Shown: positions 12,564-26,182, numbered from the stretch's first letter. The stretch: 64,000 nucleotides of DNA from Thamnidium elegans (GCA_025201345.1 JAIXMG010000001.1:310001-374000), one strand, 5' to 3'. Made by a program: numbers and translations. Notes: generated by a model from the letters alone, not told the origin.

Positions 12564-13518
12564 ATGGGTTATAATACTTTAAAATCTACAAGTGAGAAAG
12601 CAGAACATTTTATAGGCTTGGTACGTACTCCTATTAAACCATATTTACCTGCTATAAGTCGGTTCTTGATCGTGGCTACCTTTTACGAAGATGCTTTACG
12701 TATCCTGTGGCAATGGTCAGATCAAGTTATGTATTTGGAGTTGGCTCGTTTTTTTCCGGGTTATACTGCTCATATATTCTTGGGGTTCAATGCAATTGTA
12801 AGTATACATGGATCGGGGAGAGAGAGAGAGAGAGAGAAATGCAAGTGTTAATATCTACTAGTCTATGTTGGTGTTTGCTACTTGTATTATTTTAAAGCGT
12901 CAAGTTGGACCTTCTGTTGCTGTATTAGCTACAGTAATTATTGGTCAGGCCATTGCTTATGGATTATTATTTGATTTGGTAAGCATTTTTTTTTTTTTTT
13001 TTGGTATGCAGGTCAGCTAGAAACTTATTATGCTTTAGATGTTCTTTTTGCGCAACTTATCAGTGACGGGTGGTTTACTATTATGTATGTCCGAATCTAT
13101 TTTACGTAAACGAACCAAGCATACAGTGTTTGCATCTTTACCACAACTTACAGAAAATGAGCGTCATAAGTACTTCCAATTAGCTGGACGCGTGTTACTT
13201 GTTTTGTTGTTTATTGGTTTTATTTTCAATGGTGAGTGGAATTTTGTGCGTATGATTGTTTCTTTGGTCGGATTAGCTGCATGTTGTATGGTGGTGGTAG
13301 GTTTTAGAGCTAAATGGTCTGCAACTTTCTTGGTATCTTTACTTTGTATTATTAACATGTTTGTTAATAATTGGTGGTCGGTTAATCATTCTAATTATAA
13401 GCGGGATTTCTTACGGTACGATTTCTTTCAGTGCTTAAGTATTATGGGTGGTTTACTGCTATTGGTATCTATTGGACCTGGCGGTCTTAGCTACGATGAA
13501 AAGAAGAAGGAGTTCTAA
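12564..13518 (+). CDS. ERV29: SURF4/Erv29 ER cargo receptor
   Basis: A multispanning receptor that packages soluble cargo into COPII vesicles at the ER. Exons 12564-12797, 12898-12978 and 13039-13518 give 264 aa, the usual family length. Characteristic stretches are FLIVATFYEDALRILWQW, RQVGPSVAVLATVIIGQAI, FFLRNLSVTGGLLL and YDFFQCLSIMGGLLLLVSIG, with about seven hydrophobic helices. The C-terminus ends DEKKKEF, a dilysine-type signal for retrieval to the ER. Intron 1 carries a (GA)n microsatellite at about 12815-12838. The start has a good AAAAATGG context. Intact. Confidence 0.93.
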
Positions 13519-13707
13519 ACCTTTTTTTTTATACATATACATTTAATCACACCTTTTTCATTATTTACTACATTATTAAAAACTAACCATCTTTGTGTTA
13601 CACCAAAATAAAGTTAGACGGGCGGGATTCCACCACAGAAACTATAAAAAAAAAACATTTTGCTTTTTTTTTTCTTGCTCTTCTTTTTTCTTTGTAAATA
13701 TATAAAT

Positions 13708-16054
13708 ATGAGTCTTTCACCTGGTTCATTTGAAACGGCCAAGGCTATTGTAGATGTATCTTATAAAGTAATTGGTGAAAAGAAGGTGATTCGTTTAAAG
13801 AATGAAATACTTGCGCCTGGAAAACCTTTTGCTAACCATGCGTTACAAGTAACTTCAGAGGTGGTACGTCATACCGACGGAAAAGGCGGTTACGTTCTTT
13901 CTATTGGTATTCGAGCCCTTAAACCTATTGAAATGGTACATTTTGAAGCAACCTATATGGCTGACCTTAACGACCAACGTATGATGGCTAACGGATTTCA
14001 AAGTTGGAGTCAAGCGCGTGAGTTCACTAAACACGATAAAATTCCTGCTATTCGTTCTTCAATCGCTTGGTATACGCAATTAAACCTTCAAGGGTAAGAT
14101 AAATAATTATAAAAAAGGAAGGGCGAAATGTACTTATATTATTTCTGTAGTGATTATGATATATTTGAACATACAGGCGAAAAGGGTTTAATTCACTCCA
14201 GCAGTTATACTCACTTCCGCGACGTTAATAACGTGCTTTCCTTTTTCGGATCGGTTTCCGAGAATCTTGGCTATACTTACTTTAAAGGTGACTTTAAAAA
14301 CAACACCCTTGGTATTTATAAAGATGTTCTTGGCAAACATATTGAGTCAAACCAAGAAGTTATATTCGTCAAGGTGTTTATGGCACAAGGATTAGATGCT
14401 GAAGCAGCCATTTGGGACACCTATGCACAATTTTATCCCGATAAGAGAGCAATTCGAGGTAATGATAATCCTAGCCGTCATGTAAATGGTTGGACCTCTT
14501 GGTACAATTACTATGGCGATGTTAGTGAGAAGATTATTAATGAAAATGTCGAGGCTTTGCAAAAACATAAGTACCCTATTAATATCTTTCAAATTGACGA
14601 CGGGTTTCAAACAGCTATTGGTGATTGGCTTTCAATTAATGAAAAGTTTCCTAGTGGTATGAAAAGTGTGGCTGATAAAATTAAAGGAGCCGGATTTAAG
14701 GCAGGACTTTGGTTAGCCCCTTATGCTGTTGCTTTTACAAGTCGTATCGTTACAGAACATCCAGAATGGTTGATCATTGATCCTGAAACCAAGAAGCCTG
14801 TGGTGGCTGGTCCTAATTGGGGTGGGTTCTATGCCTTGGATATGTATAATCCTGGAGCTCGCGAATATTTAAAACATGTATTTGAAGTTGTCTTACAAGA
14901 TTGGGGTTATGATATGCTTAAACTCGATTTTTGTTTTGCTGCAGCCATGATTCCGCGCATGGGCAAGTCTCGTGGCGAAATCATGTGGGATGCCATGGAA
15001 TTAATTCGTGAATTCGTTGGTCCTGATAAATTGATTCTTGGATGTGGTGTGCCTTTAGCCGCTGCTTTTAGAAAGGTAGATTATTGTCGTATTGGATCTG
15101 ACGTTGCCCCTTGGTGGGAAGGTAAAAAAAAAAGAAAAAAAAAAGAGTTATTGTTGTTTATACTAACATGACCGTCTTCTCTATTTAGATAGCAAATTAA
15201 AGCTCTTGCATGTTCGTGAACGTGTGTCTACTGCCAACTCTCTCGTTTCAACTTTAACTCGCTGGACCATGTCCGATCGTATGTTTGGTAATGATCCTGA
15301 CGTTATGATTTTACGTGACTCGAATAACAAGTTGACACCTGATGAACGTTATACGCTTTGTGTCTTGAATAATATTCTTGGATCTCTGGTATTCAGTTCG
15401 GATAATGTATCTCTTTATGGTAACGATGAGCATCTTTTATACGCTGCTACATTCCCCAAGGTGGTTCCTAAAGTACATAGTGTATTGGAGTTTAGACCCA
15501 ATTGTTTTATGGTTAAGTTTACTGTCAAGGACCCTCAAGGTAAGTTTCGTCGTTACACCACCTATACCAACTTGACAGATGAAGACCAAACTATCTATCT
15601 TCCTGAATCCAGTGATGATACTCACTTGTTGTTTGCTACCGATAATGATATGCATATGAGTAAAGCCGATAAAAAAGAATTCATCTTCTTCCATCCTTCC
15701 TCTGCTACTCCATTAAAATTGCATGAGACCAAGACATTCTTACATATTCCCGAACCTAAAAGTGAAGAAGAGCTCTTGTTCTTGGGTTCCTTTAGTCATA
15801 TTGTACCTGGAGTTGAATTGGAACAGTTTAAAAAAGAAGGAGGCGAAGTCAAGGTTGATTTTAGAGACGTTAATACTAGAAAACACAAGGTGTATGCTAG
15901 TCTTGGTACTTATCTTCATCAACACAGATCTTTTGTGCCTCCTGTATTCAAGGTTAATGGTGTTCAAGCGGATTATGAGTGGATCCCAGTAGGAGGGCAA
16001 GGGGAAGGTAGACCCAAGAGCGAAGTTTTAGCTTTTATTATTGAAAAGGCTTAA
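13708..16054 (+). CDS. Glycoside hydrolase family 36 alpha-galactosidase-like enzyme
   Basis: Predicted retaining alpha-galactosidase of clan GH-D, acting on alpha-1,6-galactosides such as melibiose or raffinose; activity is inferred. Exons 13708-14093, 14151-15121 and 15189-16054 give 740 aa. A beta-sandwich N-domain precedes the TIM barrel from about residue 260 (VNGWTSWYNYYGD, IFQIDDGFQ). The nucleophile is D388 in LKLDFC, and the acid/base is D446 in RIGSDVAPWW. A beta-rich C-domain follows. No signal peptide is present, so it is probably cytosolic, unlike secreted fungal GH27 enzymes. A raffinose-synthase-like transglycosylase is an alternative. Starts within an A-rich context 180 bp after SURF4. 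Confidence 0.88.
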
Positions 16055-17682
16055 ATATAATTTTGCTATTTGATATTTTTAATGTATATATACATATGGT
16101 GCCGTTTTATTCTGTTTGGTTTTGTTTCTTTCTACAATGGATTTAATTCAAAATATTAAAATTACTTTATTTAAGCATATAAACTTTTTCTTTTTATTGG
16201 TATCAACGATGTGATACAAGACATAAATTTGACTTATAAATGTTGGATATTACATTGTACTACCCTCGCTTTTAGTCTTTTAGCCCCCCCCCCCCAAGAT
16301 CCGTATAACATAGTATTTCGGAAGGTGGCCATTTATTAAAAACTGGTAGGCATGAACTATTTTATTGGAGCTGATTGGGTAGTTCCTAAAAAATTAAGGT
16401 ACGGATCTTTGAATTATGTCAAAATTCTGCTTGTCATATTACCTGACAGTCAAATGTGAATATATATATATCGCATGTACATTTATCAGTCTTTTTGCTC
16501 ATATGCGATACAATGTTTTGAATTTGAAAATACTTGGTCATTTTACACGACCGAGAAGCCCAAATTGCAAAACCAAAAACCAAAAATGTATACAACGATT
16601 ATAGCGACAAAAAAAAAAAAGAGAGAAAATTGTATTGATGGAATGCCCAAAAGTCCAGAAGAGAGAGAGAGGGATATTCTCTGTACGATCACATTAAAAT
16701 ATAAACTGCTACATAGACTATTCAAGCAAATGTCTTTTTTTTTTAAAAAAAACAAAAAGCGACATTCTTGTATGAAAAACAGACGAATACTTTGGCTAGG
16801 ACATAGAAAGAATATAGCAGTTGTTATGAAATATACATACACATTTAACATTTTTTATTATTAGTTGTATTGATAATAAAGACATTTTACTGCTTAACAA
16901 CAATTTATTTGACTTTAAATTTTTTTATTGGTCGTACACTTTTTTTATTTTAACGCGAAACACTGCAAACACATATTCCAAAAAAGTTCGGTTTTTATTC
17001 TTCCAGCATATTCTTTCACCTTCCCCCATAAGTTAGGATAAATGTACAACAATACCATGTACTAAGATAATTGTAGTTAACAACAACACAATACAACTCT
17101 TTGTCTCTATAAAAAAAAGAAAAAGAAAAAAATCACCTAACTATCAAGAACCTGTTTCTTTTTAGTTTGATAATGAAGTTGCACATAATAAAAATGATAG
17201 CAACAATTTACGATAAGTTTTAAAGAGTTGTAAATATATATATATATATCAGTAATAAAAGCTTATATGTTAAATTATATACATGCAGATTGATGCATTA
17301 GTTATTCAAGATAAGTAAAAAGCTAATCTATATATATATATCTTTATGCATTTGAATTAATTTCACTGGCAACCATGATGTGTGCTATAGGGTATAAATC
17401 ACTTTGGGTTCCATAATATCACCAGACGCCTTTGAACTCTGCTAATAGTGAGACTGTGTAATCAATTTTACGTCATTCATTGGCTACAAAAGAAAAAAGA
17501 GCATAACCGCCCTTTCTTTTCCCTTTTTCTTCCAAGTACACTCTATTTTTTTTTTTTGTTTTTTTTTTGTTTGTGAAGAAGAGTTAAGCTAGTTTCTTTT
17601 ATAGTAACTTTTTTTATTATTATTCTAAAATAAACTTCCTTTACCTCTTTTATTTATTTTTCTTATACGCGTTATATAATAT
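16055..17682. other. Intergenic, no supported gene
   Basis: 1.6 kb of AT-rich DNA with a short C tract near 16285-16294 and (TA)n runs near 17237-17250 and 17330-17341. The open frames near 16415-16864 on both strands are low-complexity mirror images with no domain. Nothing else recognised. Confidence 0.45.
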
Positions 17683-19613
17683 ATGGGAACAACAAAACGA
17701 CGACAGTCAAAACGGAATAATTCGAGACAAGCAGCACTATCGTTCCTTTCCAATATTACACTTGGGAACGAACAAGAAGGAAAGACATCTTCTATAACAG
17801 GTACGGAAACAATAACCGAATCCCCTACACGATATTATCAAAATATTCCTACTGGAAGGTCTATTCTTACTAGATATGGTACTTTATCGGTGACAAATGA
17901 TATAACAACAAAAGGTATACAAACATACTTGAATTGTATTTGAACTGTTATTACTAACAACTAAAAAAAAACAGGAGTTTCACTTGATTCTTCTGATTCT
18001 AATTCAACGTTCAATGAACACATTCCCATTTCGTTAACTATCGATACTTCACGCGGTTCAAATTCAGGTGTTACAGAACCAATATCAGGAAATTCTATTA
18101 GTTCACCTATAACGGCGGAAAAGAGAAGATTGAGAAGAGAATCTACCTCTGATAGTTTTAATTATCATCGTCGTTTATCCAGTAGTAGTAGTGCTTCCTC
18201 TGAAGTCATTCATCAATATAAATTAACTAGAGAGGATAGTGAACGTCCTATAGCATCCGAAAAAATTAAAAAAAGATCAGATCATCAAGAGAATAGCATT
18301 AAAAATGTATACCAAATCTTTTTTTTTTTTTTTATATATATTATATTTTACTGTGATGACTTATAAAGACTAAAAAGTTTTAAAAAAAAAATAAGTCTGA
18401 AACAGGAACAATGAGTTTTATGTCCGTATTTCGTTATTATAAAGGCATTATAAGACAACCAAGAAGAAGATCCGATTTTTATCATAACCATCATGTCCAT
18501 TACCAAAGCTACTTGTAAGTATATTTTTATTTTTTATTTTATTTTTTTATACTCATTCTATATGTATAGCCATCAACATTTATCAAATATGCATCTTAAA
18601 CATCGTAAAGCATTATCTTATGGTCATTTCCTATCTCCTATAGTGAATAATAGTAGTAGTAGCGATGAAACATCTACTGTTACTAGACTATCGTTAGAAA
18701 AACAATCCGTTGTGTACAACCCGTATTATTTAGATGATGATACTACGCTTAAAACCGATGATGTACTTAATTCACAGGTACCCAAAAAAAAAAATGCTTT
18801 ACTTTACTATATTTATAAACATTCATACTACACTAGGCTTTAGGAGAAATAAGGTCTTCTACCAATAGTAATAACAAGCGGAAGGAATTAAATGAGAAAT
18901 TCCATAAAAATCATCCTGAACTACCATTAGAAATAACATTATCCAAGATTAACACTATTAAATCTCGACTATTAAATATTAGAAAAACTATGGACCTCGA
19001 GATTTCTACTGTTTCTCACGCTTTTGTTTATTTTGAGAAACTGGTTCAAAAGGGTATTGTAAATAAACAAAATCGAAAACTAGTAGCCGGTATGTAAAAA
19101 AAAGTATACGATAATTACTGCTTTTAATAACTATTATTATTATTATTATTATTTGGCTTGTAGCCTGTTGTTTATTCTTAGCAACCAAAGTAAATGAACC
19201 AAAAGGGTCTTGGTTTAAATCGCTCTTGGAGGTAAAGTCAATTCTAACTAATCATGTATCTATTATTTACCGTTTTTTTCTCTCATGTGCATAAACAGAC
19301 TATTCATTCTGAATTGAACGTCAGTCCCAAAGAAGTTCTGGATTATGAATTTGCTGTATTTGCTGACTTGGATTTTAATCTTTATGTTCCTCTTTGCGAA
19401 TTTATGCCTCATTTCAATAGGATTACCCGAGCTCTGGGTATGATAAAACGTTACACTGAAAAAAAAAAGTTTCTTTTTTAATCAAATTTATCGTTTATAG
19501 AAATTCGATGCATTGAAGAATACCTTGGCGAGGAACCTTTCTATAAAATTGTCGATGGCGGTTATGAAATCGTTGGTACTGCAAATTTCTCTGCACTTGC
19601 TTCTTCAGCTTAA
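17683..19613 (+). CDS. CABLES-like cyclin-fold protein
   Basis: Homologue of animal CABLES1/2 (Cdk5 and Abl enzyme substrate), cyclin-box proteins that bridge Cdks and tyrosine kinases. Eight exons: 17683-17914, 17975-18306, 18396-18514, 18570-18777, 18837-19089, 19164-19231, 19299-19437 and 19501-19613, giving 487 aa. The first 300 residues are Ser/Thr/Arg-rich and likely disordered. From about 298 comes the conserved part: LPLEITLSKINTIKSRL, VSHAFVYFEKLVQKGIVNKQ, KLVAACCLFLATKV, VLDYEFAVFADLDFNLYVP and EFMPHFNRI, matching the CABLES cyclin box. The partner Cdk here is unknown; fungi have a Cdk5 relative (Pho85). Intron 5 contains (ATT)n. Confidence 0.85.
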
Positions 19614-20930
19614 AAAGAGTCCTCTTTATATTATATAATATTCACCCTCTCCCCTCCCCCACTCTTACTTAATTTTCGTACGGGTTTAGTCTACAAAAAA
19701 AAAAAAAAAAAAATCGTAATTTTTTTCTAATCTATATTCAATTATCTTACATAAAAATCATTTTTTTTTTTTTTTCAAATCAAACAATAGTTAAAAGTTA
19801 TATCAACTAAAGAAGCTTTATTGTTTAGTAGTATTTACCTCCATTTGAAAACTTGTGAAAATGATTACCAAATTTAGTCTTGATCACATATTGTATCTTT
19901 TTTAAAGCAGTTTCTTCTTCTGTGTGTTCTGAATTCTAGTAAGGTATGGGCATTCTCATCTCATTTGTATCATTGTTTTTTTCTAAAATCTATTCATTTG
20001 TTAGTATTTTTTTCTCTTCTAAAATCATAAGGTACGCGTGTTTTTGTTAATAATTATAGTATGATTCACATTCTCTAACATGCTTTTTAACAATAGTGTC
20101 TTTCCACTTTTTTCTTTCTGTCTTTGATTTTATCGCGTTATGGCTAGAATCCCCCATCCAAAGTAACCTTTTTTATATGATTATTTCTACACATTTTTAT
20201 CCAGTAAAATTTTATTATTTTGATACTACGTAATACGCTTTTTATATCGTTTTTGACCCCCAAAGAGTGCCCCCAAAGAGCGTCCCCAAATACCCCCAAC
20301 TCCCTTCCCCCCATTCCCAAAAAGGAGAAGAATCAATCCCCGATATTTACAAACAAACCTGCAAGAAAAACCTCTGGGTGTGTATCCTAATAAATATCAA
20401 AGTATATATCTCTATAAGCTGTTAAGTAGGAACTATTTTATTTATGGATATCATATTCAAGTAGATTGCAAATAAAATAAGCTCATATTTAATGCATAAA
20501 ACCCTGTATACACTTGAAAGCTTAATAAAATTGTAATATTTTATTATATCCGAATCAATTTACTGAAACATGTATACCACTAGTTTATTTTTACTACAGC
20601 TTCAATTTCTCTGCTAATATTTGCCATCCCAACATTAACATAATATTCAGTGAAACCAAAAGGAGCTCGAGAGAGCCGCGAACTACTGGTGCTCAAGCTG
20701 ACGGATCTAAAATCCCTTGAATCCGTAACTAATGCCTTAATGGTTTATTAAATGATTTTAGTTAACAAATTATTATTCTGGAGCTGGATACTTTTCAGCA
20801 TATTAAAAAATAAATAAATAATTTTTTATAAATGACTCGATCCATACAGCGCATTTAATACTTGTGCAGTATTTTCATTGTTGGATATATCATTATCCCA
20901 TCCGCTGTTCGATTCAAGGATGGAGTTCTT
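19614..20930. other. Intergenic, no supported gene
   Basis: AT-rich, with C-rich patches near 20258-20315. On the minus strand just right of this block (20826-20915) a short frame (SGWDNDISNNENTAQVLN...) ends in a stop and looks like a coding scrap attached to the transposon end. Nothing else is supported. Confidence 0.4.
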
Positions 20931-20968
20931 CCAGATTTCGGCCACCCTTAAATAGAGCCGCTACTGTA
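20930..20968 (+). mobile_element. Solo Tc1/mariner-type terminus, copy 2
   Basis: The sequence gatttcggccacccttaaat plus agagccgctactg followed by TA matches the right ends at 12070 and 41744. Seen from the other strand it begins TACAGTAGCGGCTC. No matching opposite end or transposase is found nearby. A 59-nt T run begins 12 bp further on. Confidence 0.6.
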
Positions 20969-20978
20969 TCAGTGAAAT

Positions 20979-20980
<2 letters not shown>

Positions 20981-21039
<59 letters not shown>
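20981..21039. repeat. 59-nt T homopolymer
   Basis: An uninterrupted run of 59 T lies just right of the solo transposon end, the longest homopolymer in the window. True length may vary because of sequencing or assembly slippage. Confidence 0.9.
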
Positions 21040-21040
<1 letters not shown>

Positions 21041-21245
21041 GAATTCTTGCACTAAAGAAATCCCTGATAATACTTGATAGAATGCCCCAATAAGAGTTAT
21101 TATCAAGGAAAAAAGATCGAGATGCTGATTTTTTTCTTTTTTATAAACACTATTTTTTTTTTATTATGTAAAGTCCGGGTGTGTGCTATTTTCTTTTCCT
21201 TTTTCCTTTTAAATTTTTTCTTTTTTAAAAAAAGGCATCTAAATA

Positions 21246-21969
21246 ATGAAGCAAGACCGTCAAGTCGATGAACACGAGGAAGGTACAGTATTCTTGGTGA
21301 TTAAAAACAGTCTTTTTTTTAAAGCCCCCCCCCCCCCCCTCATGTATATAGATATGGAAGTCGAGCTAACATCTGCAGAAGATATGAGAGCAGATATTGT
21401 AGAAGAGTTTGCGAGACAGTTGGATGAAGGTAAAACAAAAAACAAATCGAATGAACTACATGTATAGAACAGCTTATGTAATGTATATACAGTGGTACGT
21501 ATTCAAAGTGATGATGAAGAGGAAGAAGATGATTTCGATAATTTTGGATATGAACCTTTACCACAAGATGATGAAGAAGATATGTACCAACAGTTAGAAT
21601 CGGATGAAGAGGATGTACAAGGTCCACTTCATATTGAAGTAGAATCTTTAGCAAGTTTAAAACCAGGTAAGAAGAAGAATAAGAAGAAGAAAGTGAATAG
21701 TATAATGGTTTTATTTACTTATAAAAATAAAAAAAAGAAACTTCTGATTTGATTAAATCTATTATGACAAATATTCAATTATCTGACGAAGCTGTACCAG
21801 GTAATATAAAAAAAGAAAAAAAAAAAAAGATGTATATTATTATATCGAAGAGCGCTTTTAAACTAATTTTTTTTTTTTATTATTTAAAAAAAAAAAAAAA
21901 AAAAAAGATTGGGCAAAGAAAATCCCAGAATCAGCGTGGTTGCCTCGCGTAAATCAAAAAAAAGATTAA
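21246..21969 (+). CDS. MEA1-like acidic protein
   Basis: Small homologue of animal MEA1 (male-enhanced antigen 1), whose molecular role is not well defined. Five exons with consistent phase 1 introns: 21246-21282, 21352-21429, 21493-21666, 21738-21800 and 21908-21969, giving 137 aa. A short N-terminus is followed by a very acidic centre with FGYEPLPQDDEED (MEA1 has a related Y-x-P-L motif), then the conserved C-terminus LIKSIMTNIQLSDEAVPDW and AKKIPESAW, which aligns with the MEA1 tail by recall. The introns are dominated by A, T or C homopolymers (C13 near 21326-21338). Assignment rests on the C-terminal motif. Lies 400 bp upstream of NHP6 on the same strand. Confidence 0.75.
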
Positions 21970-22377
21970 ATTTTTTATTTTTTCATAAATAAAAAAAAAA
22001 AAAAAAAAAGAACTCGGGTTTTTTCAATAAAAAAGGGGGGAGAGAACGATTACAAAGTCCACAGTGAACTAATAAGGTAAAAAAAAGCAGCTGTAGGTGA
22101 CTGTCACAAAGTCAATTTAGATGCAATCAGCTTAATCCATTGGTTAACTGGTCACTCACAACATAACACACACGCACTTTCACACACAAAAAAAGAATTT
22201 TTTCTTTTAATTTTTTTTTGCCCTTTATTTTTTATTAAAAAAATGTAAGGAGAGCAAAAAAAAAAAAAAAAAAAAACTATAGGAGTCCAGAAATTTTTTA
22301 CACGCGATAATTTCTCTCTCTATCTCTTTTACTTACCTTTTTTTTTTCTTAAAAAAAAAAATAATAATAATAGAATA

Positions 22378-22908
22378 ATGGCTAAAGAAACCGCAAAGAC
22401 TACTAAGCGTGCTGCCCCTAAGGCTGATGAAGATAAGAAGAAGCGTAGAAGCAAGAAGGATCCTTCTACTCCCAAGCGTGGATTATCTGCATACATGTTC
22501 TTCTCTCAAGATCAAAGATCTACCGTTAAAGAAGAGAGCCCTGATGCTACTTTCGGTAAGAAACTACTGAAATTGTACATATAGAACCAGAGAAAGAGAG
22601 AGAAAGAAAGAGAAAGGAAGGGAATCAAGTATTAATTGTATATTAGGTCAAATTGGTAAGCTCCTTGGTGAAAAGTGGAAGTCCATGACTGACGAACAAA
22701 AGAAGGTAATACATATTAACTTATTTAATTGATTTTGTAATATTAAAACCATTGATGTTTTATAGCCCTATGTTGCAAAGGCCGAAATTGATAAGAAGCG
22801 TTATGAAAGTGAAAAGGCTGCTGTAAGTTAATTATAAAAAAAGAGGGTTATACAAAAATAATCTTTTTTTAATAACCATTTTTTTTTTTACCTGTGTAGC
22901 TCGCATAA
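22378..22908 (+). CDS. NHP6: NHP6-type HMG-box chromatin protein
   Basis: A small non-sequence-specific DNA-bending HMGB protein working with FACT and nucleosomes. Exons 22378-22555, 22647-22705, 22766-22822 and 22900-22908 give 100 aa; the last coding exon is only CTC GCA TAA. A Lys/Arg-rich tail (residues 1-30) leads into one HMG box: [18 protein letters not shown], then [20 protein letters not shown], then [19 protein letters not shown]. Length and architecture match yeast Nhp6. Intron 1 has an AGAGAAAG-rich stretch. This is not a mating-locus HMG gene: the box is of the HMGB type and the flanking genes differ from the Mucorales sex locus. Confidence 0.93.
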
Positions 22909-23705
22909 ATAAAGAAATAAGCTTGCCACACATTTTCTCATTATTATTTTTTTTTTAAAAAAAAAGAAAATAAATTATATACTTTGCTCACTCATACTCA
23001 CAAACTCACAATATTAAAAAAAAAAAAAAAAAAGAATTACCTTTTGCCATAATGATATCGCCAAAATAATATCGAAATAAAAAAAAATGTCGCGCTTTTT
23101 TTTTAAAAAAAAACGAGTCGTATGTTTTTTTTAAAAAAAAAAGATGTACTGTAAATACAATTGTTTAAATAGGATGACCTGCCAGTCAGTCATCAAAACG
23201 TCTAGTAGAGTAGCGCACAAACCATTCAAAAGATAACTGGATTATCATCTGCAACTGTTTGAGGAATAATAGTATCTTTTTTGAGTATACCAATTTATAA
23301 GTACTCTTTTACTTCTCGAATTTAACAAATATTTCGATAAAAGATTTATAGGGATGAGACCTACTATTTATTTATTCGCTTTATTTTATAAAGCTGAACG
23401 AGTTCAATGGGCGTGTAAGTCGTCGTGAAGGAGGAAGAGCAGCCATCTACAGTAAAACAAAAAAATAATATTGATACTGAAATATATTAAAACGATATAT
23501 TTATTTATAGTGAGTACAACAGTATTTCTAGACTAACTCTGTTCAAACAGATTTAATTTTACTTAATACGCAGGATTCATGGCTTTATGAGTTCGTTTTT
23601 ATATATATATTTGCGACATCATTTTGGCAAAATGTTTACGTTTTTTACTGTAAAAAATTAGAAAAAAAAATGGCTCGCAATATTGTTTGGATCACATTTG
23701 CGGAT
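22909..23705. other. Intergenic with a possible transposase HTH scrap
   Basis: At about 23200-23265 on the plus strand, one frame reads AQTIQKITGLSSATV, a stop, then GIIVSF, which looks like a helix-turn-helix of a Tc1-type transposase. It is very short, has no partner ends and is reported with low confidence. The rest is AT-rich spacer between two convergent genes. Confidence 0.3.
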
Positions 23706-25789
23706 TTATTTAGAAAGCATGACATCGAAAAGAAGATCAGGTTGTTGGAAATCATTATGAACAACATTTACAAGCCAATATCTTTGACCAATATCACATA
23801 ATAGTTTTTGACTTTTACTGTTTGGTGCATATTGTTCTTCCCATTCTTTCCATAATTCAAAAGCATCATCCTAGATATTCATTTAGAACACCTTCTATAT
23901 ACATATTATTTCTGAATTGTTTAGTAATATTTTACCTTCCATGCTTCAAAACTTGCTTTTTCAATGATTGTAGGTTGAATGATTTCTTTACCTGGAAATA
24001 CACCCCAAGTCACTGCATTTTGTGCTTCATCTGCATCCGATACATTGGTACGGAAATCTCCCTTTGAAATTATACATGTTTAATATTATAATAGTTTTTA
24101 TACCCTGTTTTTTTATACCTTTTGATTTGTAGCATAAAAAGTAATTGAATCATCTTTAGTAAGACGTACTAATAATTCTTCAATTTGGGTATCAGAGACG
24201 AAAAATTCCAAAAAAGCTTTTTGGTAAACATAGCCACCTTTAGGGCCCCAACCATAAACATTATCTTGACTAGATGCACCATTTACAGCAGGTTGAGAAC
24301 TGACAGTCCAATAACCACGTTCAATAATTTCACATAAACGTTGATAAATCGCTCCAGTTTCGGTACCGAGACTTTCATCGCACCAAGGTAAAGAATTAAT
24401 TTCTCCTCGAATATATTTGATAAACAAGTTTTGAATATCTTTTTCCAATTCTGGTTGGCCCCATTTTAAAGCAGCTTGTGATGTCTATACAAACATATAT
24501 GATTTTTTTTTTATACGCATAAGTCATCATTTATTATATCGTTATAGATCATATACTTTACAGATATTATCTGGCCTGCACTGTGAGTTACTTCACCGTA
24601 TGCAGGTGAACGTGAATCACCGTAACGTCCGTTAGGGAATTCATCCCATAATTCTGCGCGAGAAGGATCGTGAATAGGTGCCCAGGGTGATACCTTACCT
24701 GCTTTAACAGACTATAAAAAAAACATAAGTTTTTTTTCTTTTTCTTTTCCCTTTGTCTAACGACTCACCTTTCCAACAGTGTGTAAATGTAAAGCTTCTA
24801 AAATTAAACGAGTGGATCTTTCTAAATTGAGGGTTGAAATATGGAAATTACAAATATCTGCATCAAGGTATAAATGTTGAATCATAGAAACAGCAAGTTT
24901 AACACCATACTCTTTTACTTTTTGGTCATCGCCCTTTTTTATATGTGTAATTAGTAAACGCCCCTCCCCCTTTTCTTAGTAGTTAACAGCTTACCTTGAT
25001 GGCATCTAAATCTTGCATTACTTTAGCAGGTACTTTAACATTACACAAATTGATCATACGACGGAAACTTTGATATGTTGGAATAGGCATAATACCAGGA
25101 ACAATAGGCACATGAATACCTCGTTCACGACACTTCTGAATCCAAGCAATACAAATATCCGAGTCATAAAACAATTGAGTCATAATAAAATCGGCACCGG
25201 CATCCACCTTTTCTTTTAAATAAGTCATGTCTTGCTCTTTATCAGGACAATCGATATGGCCTTCAGGATAACCAGCTACACCAATACAGAAATAATCCTT
25301 ATATTCTTGACGAATATATTTAACGAGATCAATAGCATGTGTAAAATGAGAATCGACTGGAGTCCAATATTCATGCCCTCTAGGTGGATCACCACGTAAT
25401 GCTAAAATGTTACGGATACCAGCTTCTTTAGCTTGCTTTAAAGCAATATCTACTTTTTCTTTTTCCATATTTGTACAGGTTAAATGCATCAATGTATCAA
25501 GTCCGTAAAGACTTTGTGCTGTAGAACAGAGTTCAAGCGTACGGTCGTGGGTGGATCCACCTGCTCCCCAAGTACAGGAAATAAATTCGGGTTCTAATTG
25601 TGACATGCGGCCGAGACGATCGATAAGATTAGCAAAACCCTTTACGTAAAATAATTAGCATTAGCTTTTTTTTTAAAAAAAAAATATAATAATACAACTT
25701 ACTAATTCAGTCTTGGGAGGAAAGTACTCGAATGAATAAGCAATATGCTTATCCTTTTGTGCTTGTTCTATCTTTTCAATGATCTTCAT
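23706..25789 (-). CDS. MTHFR: Methylenetetrahydrofolate reductase
   Basis: Reduces 5,10-methylene-THF to 5-methyl-THF for methionine synthesis; FAD enzyme using NAD(P)H. Seven exons: 25789-25703, 25639-24995, 24933-24769, 24711-24562, 24484-24119, 24061-23936 and 23870-23706, giving 567 aa, all phase 0 introns. The catalytic barrel (about 1-295) shows [56 protein letters not shown] and [10 protein letters not shown] linker and the fungal/animal-type regulatory domain (S-adenosylmethionine-responsive in eukaryotes) follow, with [20 protein letters not shown] and [10 protein letters not shown]. Fungi usually have two paralogues (MET12, MET13); which this is I cannot say. Start follows a T-rich leader. 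Intact. Confidence 0.95.
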
Positions 25790-26182
25790 GCTTGCACTGC
25801 TACTAAAAAAGAAAAAGAAAAAAAGAAAAACAGAAGCAGAAAAAATCCAGGGCTTTTTATTTGACAAGAGTAAATCAGTACACATTGTATGTAGATGTGA
25901 CTTTTGATGGAAGATCAGATGGAAAAATGCACACTGAAAAGTTATCGGTCACTCAAAAAAAAAAAGATAGGTTGTAATCACGGCATAAAAAACTCTATCA
26001 TATAGCCAAATGAGTTACACACCGTTCTATCCTTCTCTACTCTTTTTCTTTATGCAGTGAAAAATAAAATGTTTAAAGCATACACACATACACACACACA
26101 CATACATGTTTTTTTTTTATTGTTTTTAAAATGATTTTCCTTTCTTTCGTTTGCCTTGTCGTAATAATTAAAAAAATAAAAC